In this document: positions 1 to 5,037 of the stretch, piece by piece
Position numbering within the stretch: position 1 is the first letter of the stretch
Layout: each line of letters starts with the position of its first letter
From: Eubacterium sp.
GTDB taxonomy: Bacteria > Bacillota > Clostridia > Lachnospirales > Lachnospiraceae
Length of the DNA: 5,037 nt
Assembly: GCA_003486385.1 (NCBI GenBank)
Contig: DNFT01000078.1
Span: 16,419-21,455, forward strand
Reading direction: 5' to 3'
The notes under the pieces: generated by a model
What the model was told of the DNA's origin: nothing
Seen by the model: the letters and a program-made list of their open reading frames with translations, nothing else
The model's database searches: none
Made by a program: the position numbers and the translations under genes

Positions 1-53
1 ATAAATATAATACGTTATACACTCGTACATTAAGTTGGCATGTTTTAACCCCC
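1..53. repeat. Partial copy of dispersed inverted-terminal-repeat element (distal end only)
   Basis: The first 23 bases are identical to 2203-2225, inside the right arm of the element at 1958-2260. Similarity continues with scattered mismatches to about base 49. The terminal motif catgttttaaccccc at 39-53 resembles the outer end catgttttgcaccc of the short copy at 2471-2536, but the expected last bases (caacatc) are replaced by cgcagcaac. This is therefore the right-hand end of another copy whose body lies upstream of the window. It sits about 95 bp beyond the decarboxylase stop codon, in the same orientation as the copy upstream of that gene. No terminator for the decarboxylase is evident between 54 and 146, which is AT-rich without a clear stem plus T-run. 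Confidence 0.7.
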
Positions 54-146
54 GCAGCAACAATATTCATGTATAAAAATATTTCTGAAATTATATACTC
101 ACATTAAAAATATTTAAACATGAATTAAATGTCCATTGTCTATTTA

Positions 147-1838
147 TCAGTTGTGTTCCCGTGTGATGCAATCCTGTACAAAATTCATATACGGCACATC
201 ATCCTTAAAATACACACCATGCACCTCATAGCCGGACACTTTGGCATTTATTATATCACATAATATTTCTTTTGTAACTACCTCTCCCGGAACAATAAAC
301 GGTATTCCCGGCGGATATACATATCCGTAATCTCCTGAGATATCTCCGGCTTCTGCAGCCTTCATCACCTTAGGCATATCAAATGCCTGTGCAATGGTAT
401 ATTTTTTTTCAATCCTTCTCTGTCCCTGTGTCCATATTCCGGATTTTTTATTCCTTATATTGAATACTTCCGCTTTTCCATCTTCAGCCGGATAATTATG
501 TTTTAATAAATTCCTACATATATACTCATCTATTTCCGAGAGTGCCACTGCAAGCCTGTCAAATCCCGCATCGCTATCCATGCAGGAGGTCATCGCGAGA
601 CAATACCTTCCCAATGACATTTCAAGCTGCAGTGCATACTTATTTCCCAACATATCATATATCTCCCTGCCGGACATGGCACCACTTTCCGAATAGATTA
701 CAAGTTTTCCACGGTCATAATCATATATTTTTTTCTTATCCACATTTTCTGTGAGTTCGGGCGCAAAAATGTGAATATCTTTCCATTTTTTTGATTTTTT
801 GTGGATTCTATCTATTTTATCCATATAGCTTTTAAAGAGCTCATTTCTATTTTCCCTGCGCTCTAATACGCTCACGCATTCATCCACGGATGCCATAAGC
901 ACATATGATGGGCTGCTCGTCTGGTATAACCTTAGAAAATATTCCAGTTTGTCAATGTCCACTCTTCCGCTTATAACAGCCTCCGATGACACATGTAATA
1001 ATGCGGTCTGTGTCATCCCCATAAGCGTCTTGTGTATGCTCTGAATTACAATATCCGCGCCGTGTTTTATTGCAGTATCCGGAAATCCATCTGCAAGCCC
1101 GAAATGAGCCCCATGTGCCTCATCGACAATGAGCGGAATCCCCGACTCGTGTGTTATCTTTGACAGCTCAGCTATATCACACACAATCCCCTCATAGGTC
1201 GGAGATGTTATATATACCGCCTTATACTTACCTGTTATCTCACTTTTTTCTTCATCTTTATACCCCTGCATACTGCAAGCATTGCTTGCAGTACTGCCAC
1301 CAATAAGTAGTTTGAAAGTTTTTCTTTCAAACTTATAACTACAGCGGTTTTTTTCGTGGTTTTCATTTTCTGTTCCGGGGTCAGCTTTAGTACACGTTAA
1401 AATATTTCTAAGTTCCTCCGGTTCAATCGTTGCATTCATTCCAAGCCATTTAATATACTCAGGATAAATGTAATCAGCCTCTAACCCGCGTATATATACA
1501 GCATTGTAAGCGGACTTATGGCTGTTTCTTGCCATGAGGATCCTATCCCCATACTGTGTAACCGCAGATATCGCAGACAATATACCGCAAGTACTTCCGT
1601 TTACAAGAACATAGCTCTTTTCAATAAATTCATGCTTTTCATCGTACATGCCTGATATCCTGTTCTCAAGCTGCTTTATCATTCCGTCAGGATTATGTAA
1701 ATTATCATATCCGTCTATTTCTGTTATATCTATATCGTAAGGATTAATAAGTTCCATCCTCCTTTTATGCCCGGGCATATGGAATGGGTATACATGTTGT
1801 GTGTTCAGCTCATTTATCTTATCAGCAAAGCTTTTCAT
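147..1838 (-). CDS. Orn/Lys/Arg decarboxylase family protein (PLP-dependent, fold type I)
   Basis: Cytosolic pyridoxal-phosphate enzyme expected to decarboxylate ornithine, lysine or arginine to a diamine or agmatine. The substrate cannot be decided from the sequence. The family N-terminal motif PFHMPGHKR is at residues 18-26. The cofactor-binding aspartate lies in VDEAHGAH (D239), and the Schiff-base lysine is K270 in QSIHK. SPTYEG follows S212, and YQTSSPSYVLMAS is also family-typical. The C-terminal domain ends with the conserved PPGIPFIVPGE stretch. I chose ATG at 1838 because GGAGGT lies 10 bases upstream and the product then begins just before the conserved motif. An in-frame TTG at 1898 would add 20 residues with no ribosome site. 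At 563 residues it is longer than the roughly 460-500 usual for this class as I know it. Much of the excess is a segment at about residues 157-200, encoded partly by palindromic DNA. The gene is transcribed away from the par genes and probably unrelated to them. Confidence 0.93.
   Translation of the reverse strand: MKSFADKINELNTQHVYPFHMPGHKRRMELINPYDIDITEIDGYDNLHNPDGMIKQLENRISGMYDEKHEFIEKSYVLVNGSTCGILSAISAVTQYGDRILMARNSHKSAYNAVYIRGLEADYIYPEYIKWLGMNATIEPEELRNILTCTKADPGTENENHEKNRCSYKFERKTFKLLIGGSTASNACSMQGYKDEEKSEITGKYKAVYITSPTYEGIVCDIAELSKITHESGIPLIVDEAHGAHFGLADGFPDTAIKHGADIVIQSIHKTLMGMTQTALLHVSSEAVISGRVDIDKLEYFLRLYQTSSPSYVLMASVDECVSVLERRENRNELFKSYMDKIDRIHKKSKKWKDIHIFAPELTENVDKKKIYDYDRGKLVIYSESGAMSGREIYDMLGNKYALQLEMSLGRYCLAMTSCMDSDAGFDRLAVALSEIDEYICRNLLKHNYPAEDGKAEVFNIRNKKSGIWTQGQRRIEKKYTIAQAFDMPKVMKAAEAGDISGDYGYVYPPGIPFIVPGEVVTKEILCDIINAKVSGYEVHGVYFKDDVPYMNFVQDCITREHN
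1271..1336 (-). repeat. Palindromic repeat element inside the decarboxylase reading frame
   Basis: Two perfect hairpins lie side by side within the gene. The first has 10-bp arms tactgcaagc/gcttgcagta (1271-1280 and 1284-1293) around a 3-base loop. The second has 10-bp arms agtttgaaag/ctttcaaact (1309-1318 and 1324-1333) around five Ts. On the minus strand the second hairpin and its flank are identical over 23 bases to the last 23 bases of the window, in intergenic DNA after parB. So this is a dispersed element rather than ordinary coding sequence. It is read without a stop or frameshift and encodes about residues 169-190, including KFERKTFKLL and STASNACSM, in a region predicted to lie before the SPTYEG strand. 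The true element ends are unknown. Confidence 0.7.
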
Positions 1839-1848
1839 AAAAATCCTT

Positions 1849-1854
1849 ACCTCC
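1849..1854 (-). promoter_or_regulatory. Ribosome binding site deciding the decarboxylase start
   Basis: On the minus strand GGAGGT is followed by ten bases and then ATG at 1838. It is a near-perfect complement to the 16S rRNA tail and supports 1838 over the upstream TTG at 1898 and ATG at 1892, neither of which has a comparable site. Confidence 0.75.
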
Positions 1855-1871
1855 GTTGACTTATCAAAATT

Positions 1872-1898
1872 ATTAAATGCTGTTCTGTTCATCGTCAA
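1872..1898 (-). promoter_or_regulatory. Candidate sigma-A promoter for the decarboxylase
   Basis: On the minus strand TTGACG (1898-1893) is followed by a 15-base spacer and TTTAAT (1877-1872). They match the -35 and -10 consensus at 5/6 positions each. The spacer is shorter than the preferred 17, so this is only a candidate. If real, transcription would begin near 1865, shortly before the GGAGGT site, and the in-frame codons upstream of 1838 would be untranslated promoter DNA. Confidence 0.3.
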
Positions 1899-1941
1899 AT
1901 ATTATTAAATCAGGTATTATTAAATCAGGTATTATTAAATC
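1896..1941. repeat. 15-bp direct repeat, three copies
   Basis: The unit aggtattattaaatc occurs exactly at 1912-1926 and 1927-1941. A first copy at 1896-1911 begins caaat instead of aggt but shares tattattaaatc. The array lies between the decarboxylase start region and the element beginning at 1958. It may be a replication-slippage product or repeated regulator sites; the sequence does not distinguish these. Confidence 0.85.
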
Positions 1942-1957
1942 ACGTTTTAAATTGTAT

Positions 1958-2260
1958 GATGTTGGGGTCAAAACATGTGCTATAAACTTAGCGTATATAA
2001 TGTGTTGTATTTATGCATATTACGACTTTTGGGAGAAACTTAGATTTTTTTAGAACTATGCTAGGTCCCTAGCCCCCAATAGCATGGATGCTGATTTAGA
2101 AGAATGCATACAGGGATGTATGCCGGCTTCGGTGGCAAAAGTATAGAATATCTTTCTCAGAGTTCTTAGGACATCTTGCTTCGGACAACGGAGCTGATGT
2201 GCATAAATATAATACGTTATACACTTGCATATCAAATTAGCAAATTTTACCATCAACATC
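1958..2260. repeat. MITE-like element with about 60-bp imperfect terminal inverted repeats
   Basis: The left end gatgttggggtcaaaacatg (1958-1977) and the right end, read from the other strand as gatgttgatggtaaaatttg (2260-2241), match at 14 of 20 positions. Similarity resumes deeper in the arms: 1993-2017 against the complement of 2222-2200 agrees at about 20 of 23 positions with a 2-base gap, ending in the shared tatttatgca. Arms are thus roughly 1958-2017 and 2200-2260. The centre holds several hairpins and no transposase. A minus-strand frame of 67 codons crosses the element but has no usable ribosome site and runs through the terminal repeat, so I do not call it a gene. Other copies or relatives are at 1-53, 2471-2536 and 3634-3951. 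No convincing target duplication flanks this copy. Confidence 0.65.
2060..2194. other. Hairpin-rich core of the element, possibly a structured RNA
   Basis: Four short hairpins follow one another. They are gctag/ctagc (2060-2064 with 2069-2073), gcatac/gtatgc (2106-2111 with 2118-2123), gcc/ggc around a GC-rich loop (2122-2136, sharing bases with the previous one), and a 6-bp stem with one G-U pair at 2178-2194. The local G+C is higher than in the arms. This could be a folded transcript or just palindromic repeat DNA. I recognise no known RNA family here, and the transcribed strand is unknown. Confidence 0.3.
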
Positions 2261-2277
2261 CTTTTATAGAACTACAA

Positions 2278-2293
2278 TGTTTCACGTGAAACA
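2278..2293. promoter_or_regulatory. parS: parS centromere site (ParB binding site)
   Basis: TGTTTCACGTGAAACA is a perfect 16-bp palindrome, extended to 18 bp by the flanking A and T at 2277 and 2294. It corresponds to the well-known chromosomal parS consensus of Bacillus subtilis and many other bacteria. ParB (Spo0J) binds it, loads there as a CTP-dependent sliding clamp and spreads over neighbouring DNA. The site is about 440 bp upstream of the parA start and 17 bp beyond the end of the 1958-2260 element. It is the only copy I see in the window. Confidence 0.95.
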
Positions 2294-2470
2294 TAAAACA
2301 TTAAAAAAATTTGTATTCTTTGCAATTAAATTGTAGTATTTATAATTTAAAGCTGTTATAATAAAAACCAGTGAGTCATTTATAAAGTTTTGTATCAGAT
2401 TCTTGAAGTTTATTTCATCAATCAGGTTTTTGAATATAGAATGCAATTCCTCATTTTTGTACAATTATAG
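2294..2470. other. AT-rich intergenic stretch without a supported gene
   Basis: Strongly AT-rich spacer between parS and the short repeat element. A minus-strand frame of 60 codons spans 2282-2464, but it would start at TTG, has no ribosome site and runs into the parS palindrome. I see no tRNA, riboswitch or strong terminator here. Confidence 0.5.
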
Positions 2471-2536
2471 GATGTTGAGGTCAAAACATGTTCTATACAT
2501 TCATATATTAAACTTGCATGTTTTGCACCCAACATC
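2471..2536. repeat. 66-bp miniature element of the same inverted-repeat family
   Basis: The left end gatgttgaggtcaaaacatg (2471-2490) and the complement of the right end catgttttgcacccaacatc (2517-2536) match at 17 of 20 positions, with 26 bases between them. The element could fold into a long stem-loop. It is flanked by attatag (2464-2470) and attatat (2537-2543), matching at 6 of 7, a possible target-site duplication. The ends match the outer ends of the 1958-2260 element, so this looks like an internally deleted or minimal copy. It lies between parS and the parA promoter region. Confidence 0.7.
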
Positions 2537-2645
2537 ATTATATATTATTGATAAAACAGCGTGGAGCAGATTGCGTATATTCATTTCATTACCAAGCTTC
2601 TTGGCTTTACCAAAGAATCTATAAAGTGAAACAATAATGTGATAA

Positions 2646-2662
2646 AAGCTCTCAAAGAGCTT
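2646..2662. other. Short perfect hairpin in the parA leader region
   Basis: aagctct and agagctt form a perfect 7-bp stem around a 3-base loop. It lies just upstream of the candidate parA -35 element and is not followed by a T-run, so it is not an obvious terminator. It could be an operator-like inverted repeat for parA control, or chance. Confidence 0.35.
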
Positions 2663-2668
2663 AGGGAG

Positions 2669-2696
2669 TACACAGCATGATAACAAAATCTATAAT
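2669..2696 (+). promoter_or_regulatory. Candidate sigma-A promoter for parA
   Basis: A perfect -10 hexamer TATAAT lies at 2691-2696, with a weak -35 TACACA (4/6) at 2669-2674 and 16 bases between them. The predicted start near 2703 would give a leader of roughly 30 bases that includes the parA ribosome site. Confidence 0.45.
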
Positions 2697-2731
2697 ATGA
2701 CTTAAAATGAATTAAAAGGTAGGATATGCAA

Positions 2732-3511
2732 ATGGGAAGAATTATTGCAGTAGCAAACCAGAAGGGTGGAGTGGGTAAGACCACCACAGCAATTAACCTG
2801 TCATCCTGCCTGGCAGAGCTTGGACAGAGGGTTCTTGTTGTTGACACTGATCCGCAGGGAAATACAACAAGCGGTCTGGGAGTAGACAAGGATGCAGCGG
2901 AGTTGACAGTTTATCAGTTGATGATTGGTGAATGTCAGATCAGAGAGTGCATTGAGCATACTCAATTTGAAAGGCTTGATGTGATTCCATCGAATGTGAA
3001 TCTTGCCGGAGCAGAGATAGACCTTATCGGAATAGAGGATAGGGAATATATACTAAAGAAAGCACTTGCAGAGGTGAGAGAGGAATATGATTTTGTAATA
3101 CTTGATTGTCCACCGTCTCTGAGCATGCTTACTGTAAATGCTATGACGGCAGCAGATACTGTGCTTGTACCAATCCAGTGTGAATATTATGCGCTTGAAG
3201 GATTATCACAGCTTATGCACACGATAAGCCTTGTGCAGAACAGACTCAATCCCGATTTGGAGATGGAAGGTGTCGTATTCACAATGTATGATGCAAGAAC
3301 AAATCTGTCTCTTCAGGTTGTCGAAAATGTTAAGGAGAATCTTAAACAGACAGTATATAAGACTATAATTCCAAGAAATGTAAGACTTGCTGAGGCACCA
3401 AGCCACGGACTTCCGATAAATTACTACGATTCAAAATCGGCAGGTGCGGAGAGCTACAGATTGCTTGCGCAGGAAGTAATTCATCGCGGAGATGATAACT
3501 GGGAATATTAA
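2732..3511 (+). CDS. parA: Chromosome-partitioning ATPase ParA (Soj)
   Basis: Walker-type ATPase that binds nonspecific DNA as an ATP-bound dimer and is stimulated by ParB. Together they move or organise the parS-marked origin region, and in spore formers they influence DnaA. The deviant Walker A motif KGGVGKTT is at residues 11-18, with signature lysine K11 and P-loop lysine K16. The A' motif DTDPQGN is at 38-44, and Walker B ends at D125 in FVILDCPPSL. The 259-residue length is usual for short chromosomal Soj proteins, which lack the N-terminal DNA-binding domain of plasmid type Ia ParA. Two starts are possible. ATG 2732 has AGGA 7 bases upstream and gives the standard beginning MGRIIAVANQKGG. 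ATG 2726, with AAGG 6 bases upstream, would add two residues. I prefer 2732. The gene is intact and in the same direction as parB but about 500 bp from it, which is unusual for this pair. Confidence 0.96.
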   Translation: MGRIIAVANQKGGVGKTTTAINLSSCLAELGQRVLVVDTDPQGNTTSGLGVDKDAAELTVYQLMIGECQIRECIEHTQFERLDVIPSNVNLAGAEIDLIGIEDREYILKKALAEVREEYDFVILDCPPSLSMLTVNAMTAADTVLVPIQCEYYALEGLSQLMHTISLVQNRLNPDLEMEGVVFTMYDARTNLSLQVVENVKENLKQTVYKTIIPRNVRLAEAPSHGLPINYYDSKSAGAESYRLLAQEVIHRGDDNWEY

Positions 3512-3570
3512 ATCAATTTTATGAAAATATGCATACTCATTCAATAATTTTTAATATTGTAGAGTTAGTA

Positions 3571-3594
3571 CAGCTTGCCGGAGAAATAAAGCTG
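3571..3594. other. Weak stem-loop after parA
   Basis: cagctt (3571-3576) pairs with aagctg (3589-3594) around a 12-base loop, 60 bp after the parA stop codon. AT-rich flanks (tttttaatatt before, aaaaatattta after) could extend the stem. There is no uninterrupted T-run after it on the plus strand, so it is at best a poor terminator. Confidence 0.25.
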
Positions 3595-3633
3595 AAAAAT
3601 ATTTAAAGAGTAGCTGTATAATAAAATTTAAAT

Positions 3634-3951
3634 GAAGTTGGGAATCAAAAGATGCAGAATTAATTAATGTACGATTACATAGAGTATGTTTTATTATATA
3701 TAGAATGTTTTATTGCGTATAGAATGTTATATTGCGTATAGAATGTTATATTGCGTATAGAATGTTATATTGCATAGAGAATGTTTTATTACATAGAGTA
3801 TGTTATATTGCATAGAGAATGTTATATTGCATAGAGAATGTTTTATTACATAGAGAATGTTTTATTGCATAGAGTATGTTTTATTGTATAGAGAATGTTA
3901 TATTGCATAGAGAATGTTTTATTATATAGAAGATGTTTTGACTCAAAAATC
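3634..3951. repeat. Third inverted-repeat element, filling most of the parA-parB gap
   Basis: The left end (3634-3654, gaagttgggaatcaaaagatg) matches the family end gatgttggggtcaaaacatg at 17 positions with one inserted base. The right end (3932-3951, gatgttttgactcaaaaatc) matches the expected catgttttgaccccaacatc, a composite of the other copies' ends, at 16 of 20. The length of 318 bp is close to the 303 bp of the copy at 1958-2260. Between the ends, instead of the hairpin-rich core, lies a 19-bp tandem array. The ends are degenerate, so this is a probable, older copy. No target duplication is clear. Confidence 0.5.
3677..3942. repeat. 19-bp tandem repeat array between parA and parB (13 units plus a degenerate one)
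   Basis: Thirteen consecutive units of exactly 19 bp run from 3677 to 3923, with a degraded fourteenth to 3942. Two unit types recur: gcgtatagaatgttatatt (three identical copies at 3715-3771) and gcatagagaatgttttatt (for example 3772-3790 and 3905-3923). Units vary mainly at the first two to seven bases and at the t/a before the final tatt. There are no spacers, so it is not a CRISPR array. The period is not a multiple of three and tag triplets recur, so it is not coding. There is no internal dyad like parS. It could be a length-variable minisatellite, an iteron-like protein-binding array, or a bent or easily melted spacer. Nothing in the sequence proves a function. Confidence 0.93.
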
Positions 3952-4002
3952 AGTAAATGTTACAATGTGAATATTTAAAATCCGGAAAAGCATAAGAAGA
4001 AA

Positions 4003-4007
4003 AGAGG
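4003..4007 (+). promoter_or_regulatory. parB ribosome binding site
   Basis: AGAGG lies 6 bases before ATG 4014 but only 3 bases before ATG 4011. The spacing favours initiation at the second of the two adjacent ATG codons. Confidence 0.6.
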
Positions 4008-4013
4008 TACATG

Positions 4014-4934
4014 ATGACAGCAAAGAGAGGACTTGGAAAAGGACTTAATTCACTTATACCTGAGGATAGTAAAGTTGCCTCTGAAGTAAAGCCGAAGGTA
4101 GTTGAGAAGATAGTTGAAAAGGAAGTAATAGTAAAAGAGCCTACTGAGATAAAGGTAAATATTAATTCGGTTGAGCCGAACCGTGAACAGCCGCGAAAAG
4201 CATTTGAGGAGGACTCATTAGAAGAGCTTGCCGAATCAATAAGGGAATACGGTATATTACAGCCATTGCTTGTTCAGAAGAGAGACGGATATTATGAGAT
4301 AATAGCCGGAGAAAGAAGATGGAGAGCAGCTAAAAAAGCAGGACTTAAAGAAATTCCGGTTGTTATAAGGGATTATTCAGACCAGAAGATTGTCGAGCTT
4401 TCCCTAATAGAAAATATCCAGAGAGAGGATCTCAATCCTATCGAGGAGGCGCAGGCATACCAGAGACTCGTAAAGGAATATAACCTGAAGCAGGACGAGG
4501 TAGCTGACAGGGTGTTCAAGAGCAGGGCAGCCGTAACCAATTCCATGAGACTTTTAAAGCTTGACAACAGAGTACAGCAGATGCTCATTGACGATATGAT
4601 TTCAGCAGGGCATGCCAGAGCGCTTCTTGCAATCGAGGATGGAGATAAGCAGTACAATGTCGCCATGAGAATATTTGATGAGAAGCTTAGCGTGAGAGAG
4701 ATAGAGAAGCTTATCAAGGATATCGCAAGCGGCAAGGACGAAAAGAAGGAAAAGACGATACCTGCCAATGATTTTGTGTACAGACAATATGAGGAAAAGC
4801 TGAACTCTGTGTTTGGAAGCAAGGTTATTATTCATAATAAGGATAATAATAAGGGAAAAATTGAAATCAACTATGGTTCCAGAGAGGAATTCGAGAGAAT
4901 TATGGAGTTGATTGAGAATGGACATGTTAAATAG
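4014..4934 (+). CDS. parB: Chromosome-partitioning protein ParB (Spo0J)
   Basis: parS-specific CTPase clamp that partners ParA and helps load condensin at the origin region. The N-terminal KRGLGKGLNSLIP (residues 4-16) is the basic peptide that stimulates ParA ATPase. A charged E/K/V-rich linker follows at about 20-43. The ParB/sulfiredoxin-fold CTP-binding domain spans about 45-140, with QPRKAF at 59-64, GERRWRA at 99-105 and ENIQREDLNP at 133-142. A helix-turn-helix region follows: KQDEVADRVFKSRAAVTNSMRLLKL (159-183, given here only to locate it by its ends). The segment ISAGHARALL at 196-205 is family-typical. About 235-306 is the C-terminal dimerisation domain. At 306 residues it is slightly longer than B. 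subtilis Spo0J. Start 4014 is preferred over 4011 on ribosome-site spacing. With parA and the perfect parS at 2278 it completes a partition locus. No strong terminator is seen after its stop. Confidence 0.95.
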   Translation: MTAKRGLGKGLNSLIPEDSKVASEVKPKVVEKIVEKEVIVKEPTEIKVNINSVEPNREQPRKAFEEDSLEELAESIREYGILQPLLVQKRDGYYEIIAGERRWRAAKKAGLKEIPVVIRDYSDQKIVELSLIENIQREDLNPIEEAQAYQRLVKEYNLKQDEVADRVFKSRAAVTNSMRLLKLDNRVQQMLIDDMISAGHARALLAIEDGDKQYNVAMRIFDEKLSVREIEKLIKDIASGKDEKKEKTIPANDFVYRQYEEKLNSVFGSKVIIHNKDNNKGKIEINYGSREEFERIMELIENGHVK

Positions 4935-5014
4935 ACTGTATATTTTATATAATCTGAAAAGCAGAAAAGAACACCGGCGTATGCAGCAACAATAAAAGTA
5001 TAAATATATGAGAG

Positions 5015-5037
5015 ATAAGTTTGAAAGAAAAACTTTC
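5015..5037 (+). repeat. Start of a second copy of the decarboxylase palindrome, cut by the window end
   Basis: These 23 bases are the exact reverse complement of 1314-1336. They contain aagtttgaaag and the beginning of its complementary arm actttc, so the hairpin would close just outside the window. This copy is intergenic, about 80 bp after the parB stop codon. Confidence 0.8.

Noticed and set aside
54..65. Twelve bases gcagcaacaata shared with 4984-4995
   Set aside because: Too short and without extended similarity on either side. It may be chance or a trace of another repeat end.
542..754. Plus-strand open frame of 70 codons opposite the decarboxylase
   Set aside because: Shadow of the conserved decarboxylase coding sequence with no ribosome site.
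736..825. A perfect DnaA-box sequence TTATCCACA (736-744) with weaker matches at 800-825, suggesting an origin
   Set aside because: They lie inside the decarboxylase coding sequence, only one is exact, and there is no adjacent AT-rich unwinding region or dnaA gene. One exact 9-mer in 5 kb on two strands is not rare enough.
2056..2259. Minus-strand reading frame of 67 codons
   Set aside because: It starts inside the terminal repeat, has no properly spaced ribosome site and crosses the hairpin core. Best explained as open sequence in a repeat element, though a conserved small peptide in many copies would reopen the question.
2282..2464. Minus-strand reading frame of 60 codons next to parS
   Set aside because: TTG start, no ribosome site, AT-driven composition rich in N, I, F and K, and overlap with parS.
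3677..3942. CRISPR array
   Set aside because: The 19-bp units are contiguous with no spacers, and no cas gene is present.
3677..3942. Array units as half parS sites (tgttttat against tgtttcac)
   Set aside because: Units lack the palindromic partner and the central cacgtg, so canonical ParB binding is not expected.
4373..4925. Minus-strand open frames opposite parB
   Set aside because: Antisense shadows of a well-conserved gene; serine/leucine-rich products typical of reverse frames.

Overview
The window carries a chromosomal-type ParA/ParB partition locus with its own parS site, plus a divergently oriented PLP-dependent Orn/Lys/Arg-family decarboxylase. The low G+C content, strong GGAGG-type ribosome binding sites, Soj/Spo0J-like proteins and a Bacillus-type parS palindrome point to a Gram-positive Firmicute. 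My best guess is a gut Clostridia of the Lachnospiraceae (Agathobacter/Roseburia/Butyrivibrio neighbourhood). That is an inference from protein style and base composition, not a database match.

Layout. 1-53: the end of a dispersed repeat whose remainder lies outside the window. 147-1838 (minus): a group III-type decarboxylase of 563 residues with a palindromic element read in frame. 1896-1941: a 15-bp sequence repeated three times. 1958-2260: a roughly 300-bp element with about 60-bp imperfect terminal inverted repeats and a hairpin-rich core. 2278-2293: a perfect parS. 2294-2470: AT-rich sequence with no supported gene. 2471-2536: a 66-bp miniature of the same element family. 2669-2696: a candidate parA promoter. 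2732-3511: parA. 3634-3951: a third full-length element of the family, filled with a 19-bp tandem array of 13 clean units. 4014-4934: parB. 5015-5037: the start of a second copy of the palindrome found inside the decarboxylase, cut by the window end.

How the parts work together. ParB should load as a CTP-dependent clamp at parS, about 440 bp upstream of parA, and stimulate the ParA ATPase through its N-terminal peptide. This segregates or organises the replication-origin region. The decarboxylase is probably an unrelated neighbour that makes a polyamine or diamine. No new protein system is visible. What is unusual is the density of repeats: every intergenic space holds at least one palindromic or tandem repeat. 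One such element separates parA from parB by about 500 bp, although these genes are usually adjacent or overlapping, and another palindrome has been absorbed into an enzyme reading frame.
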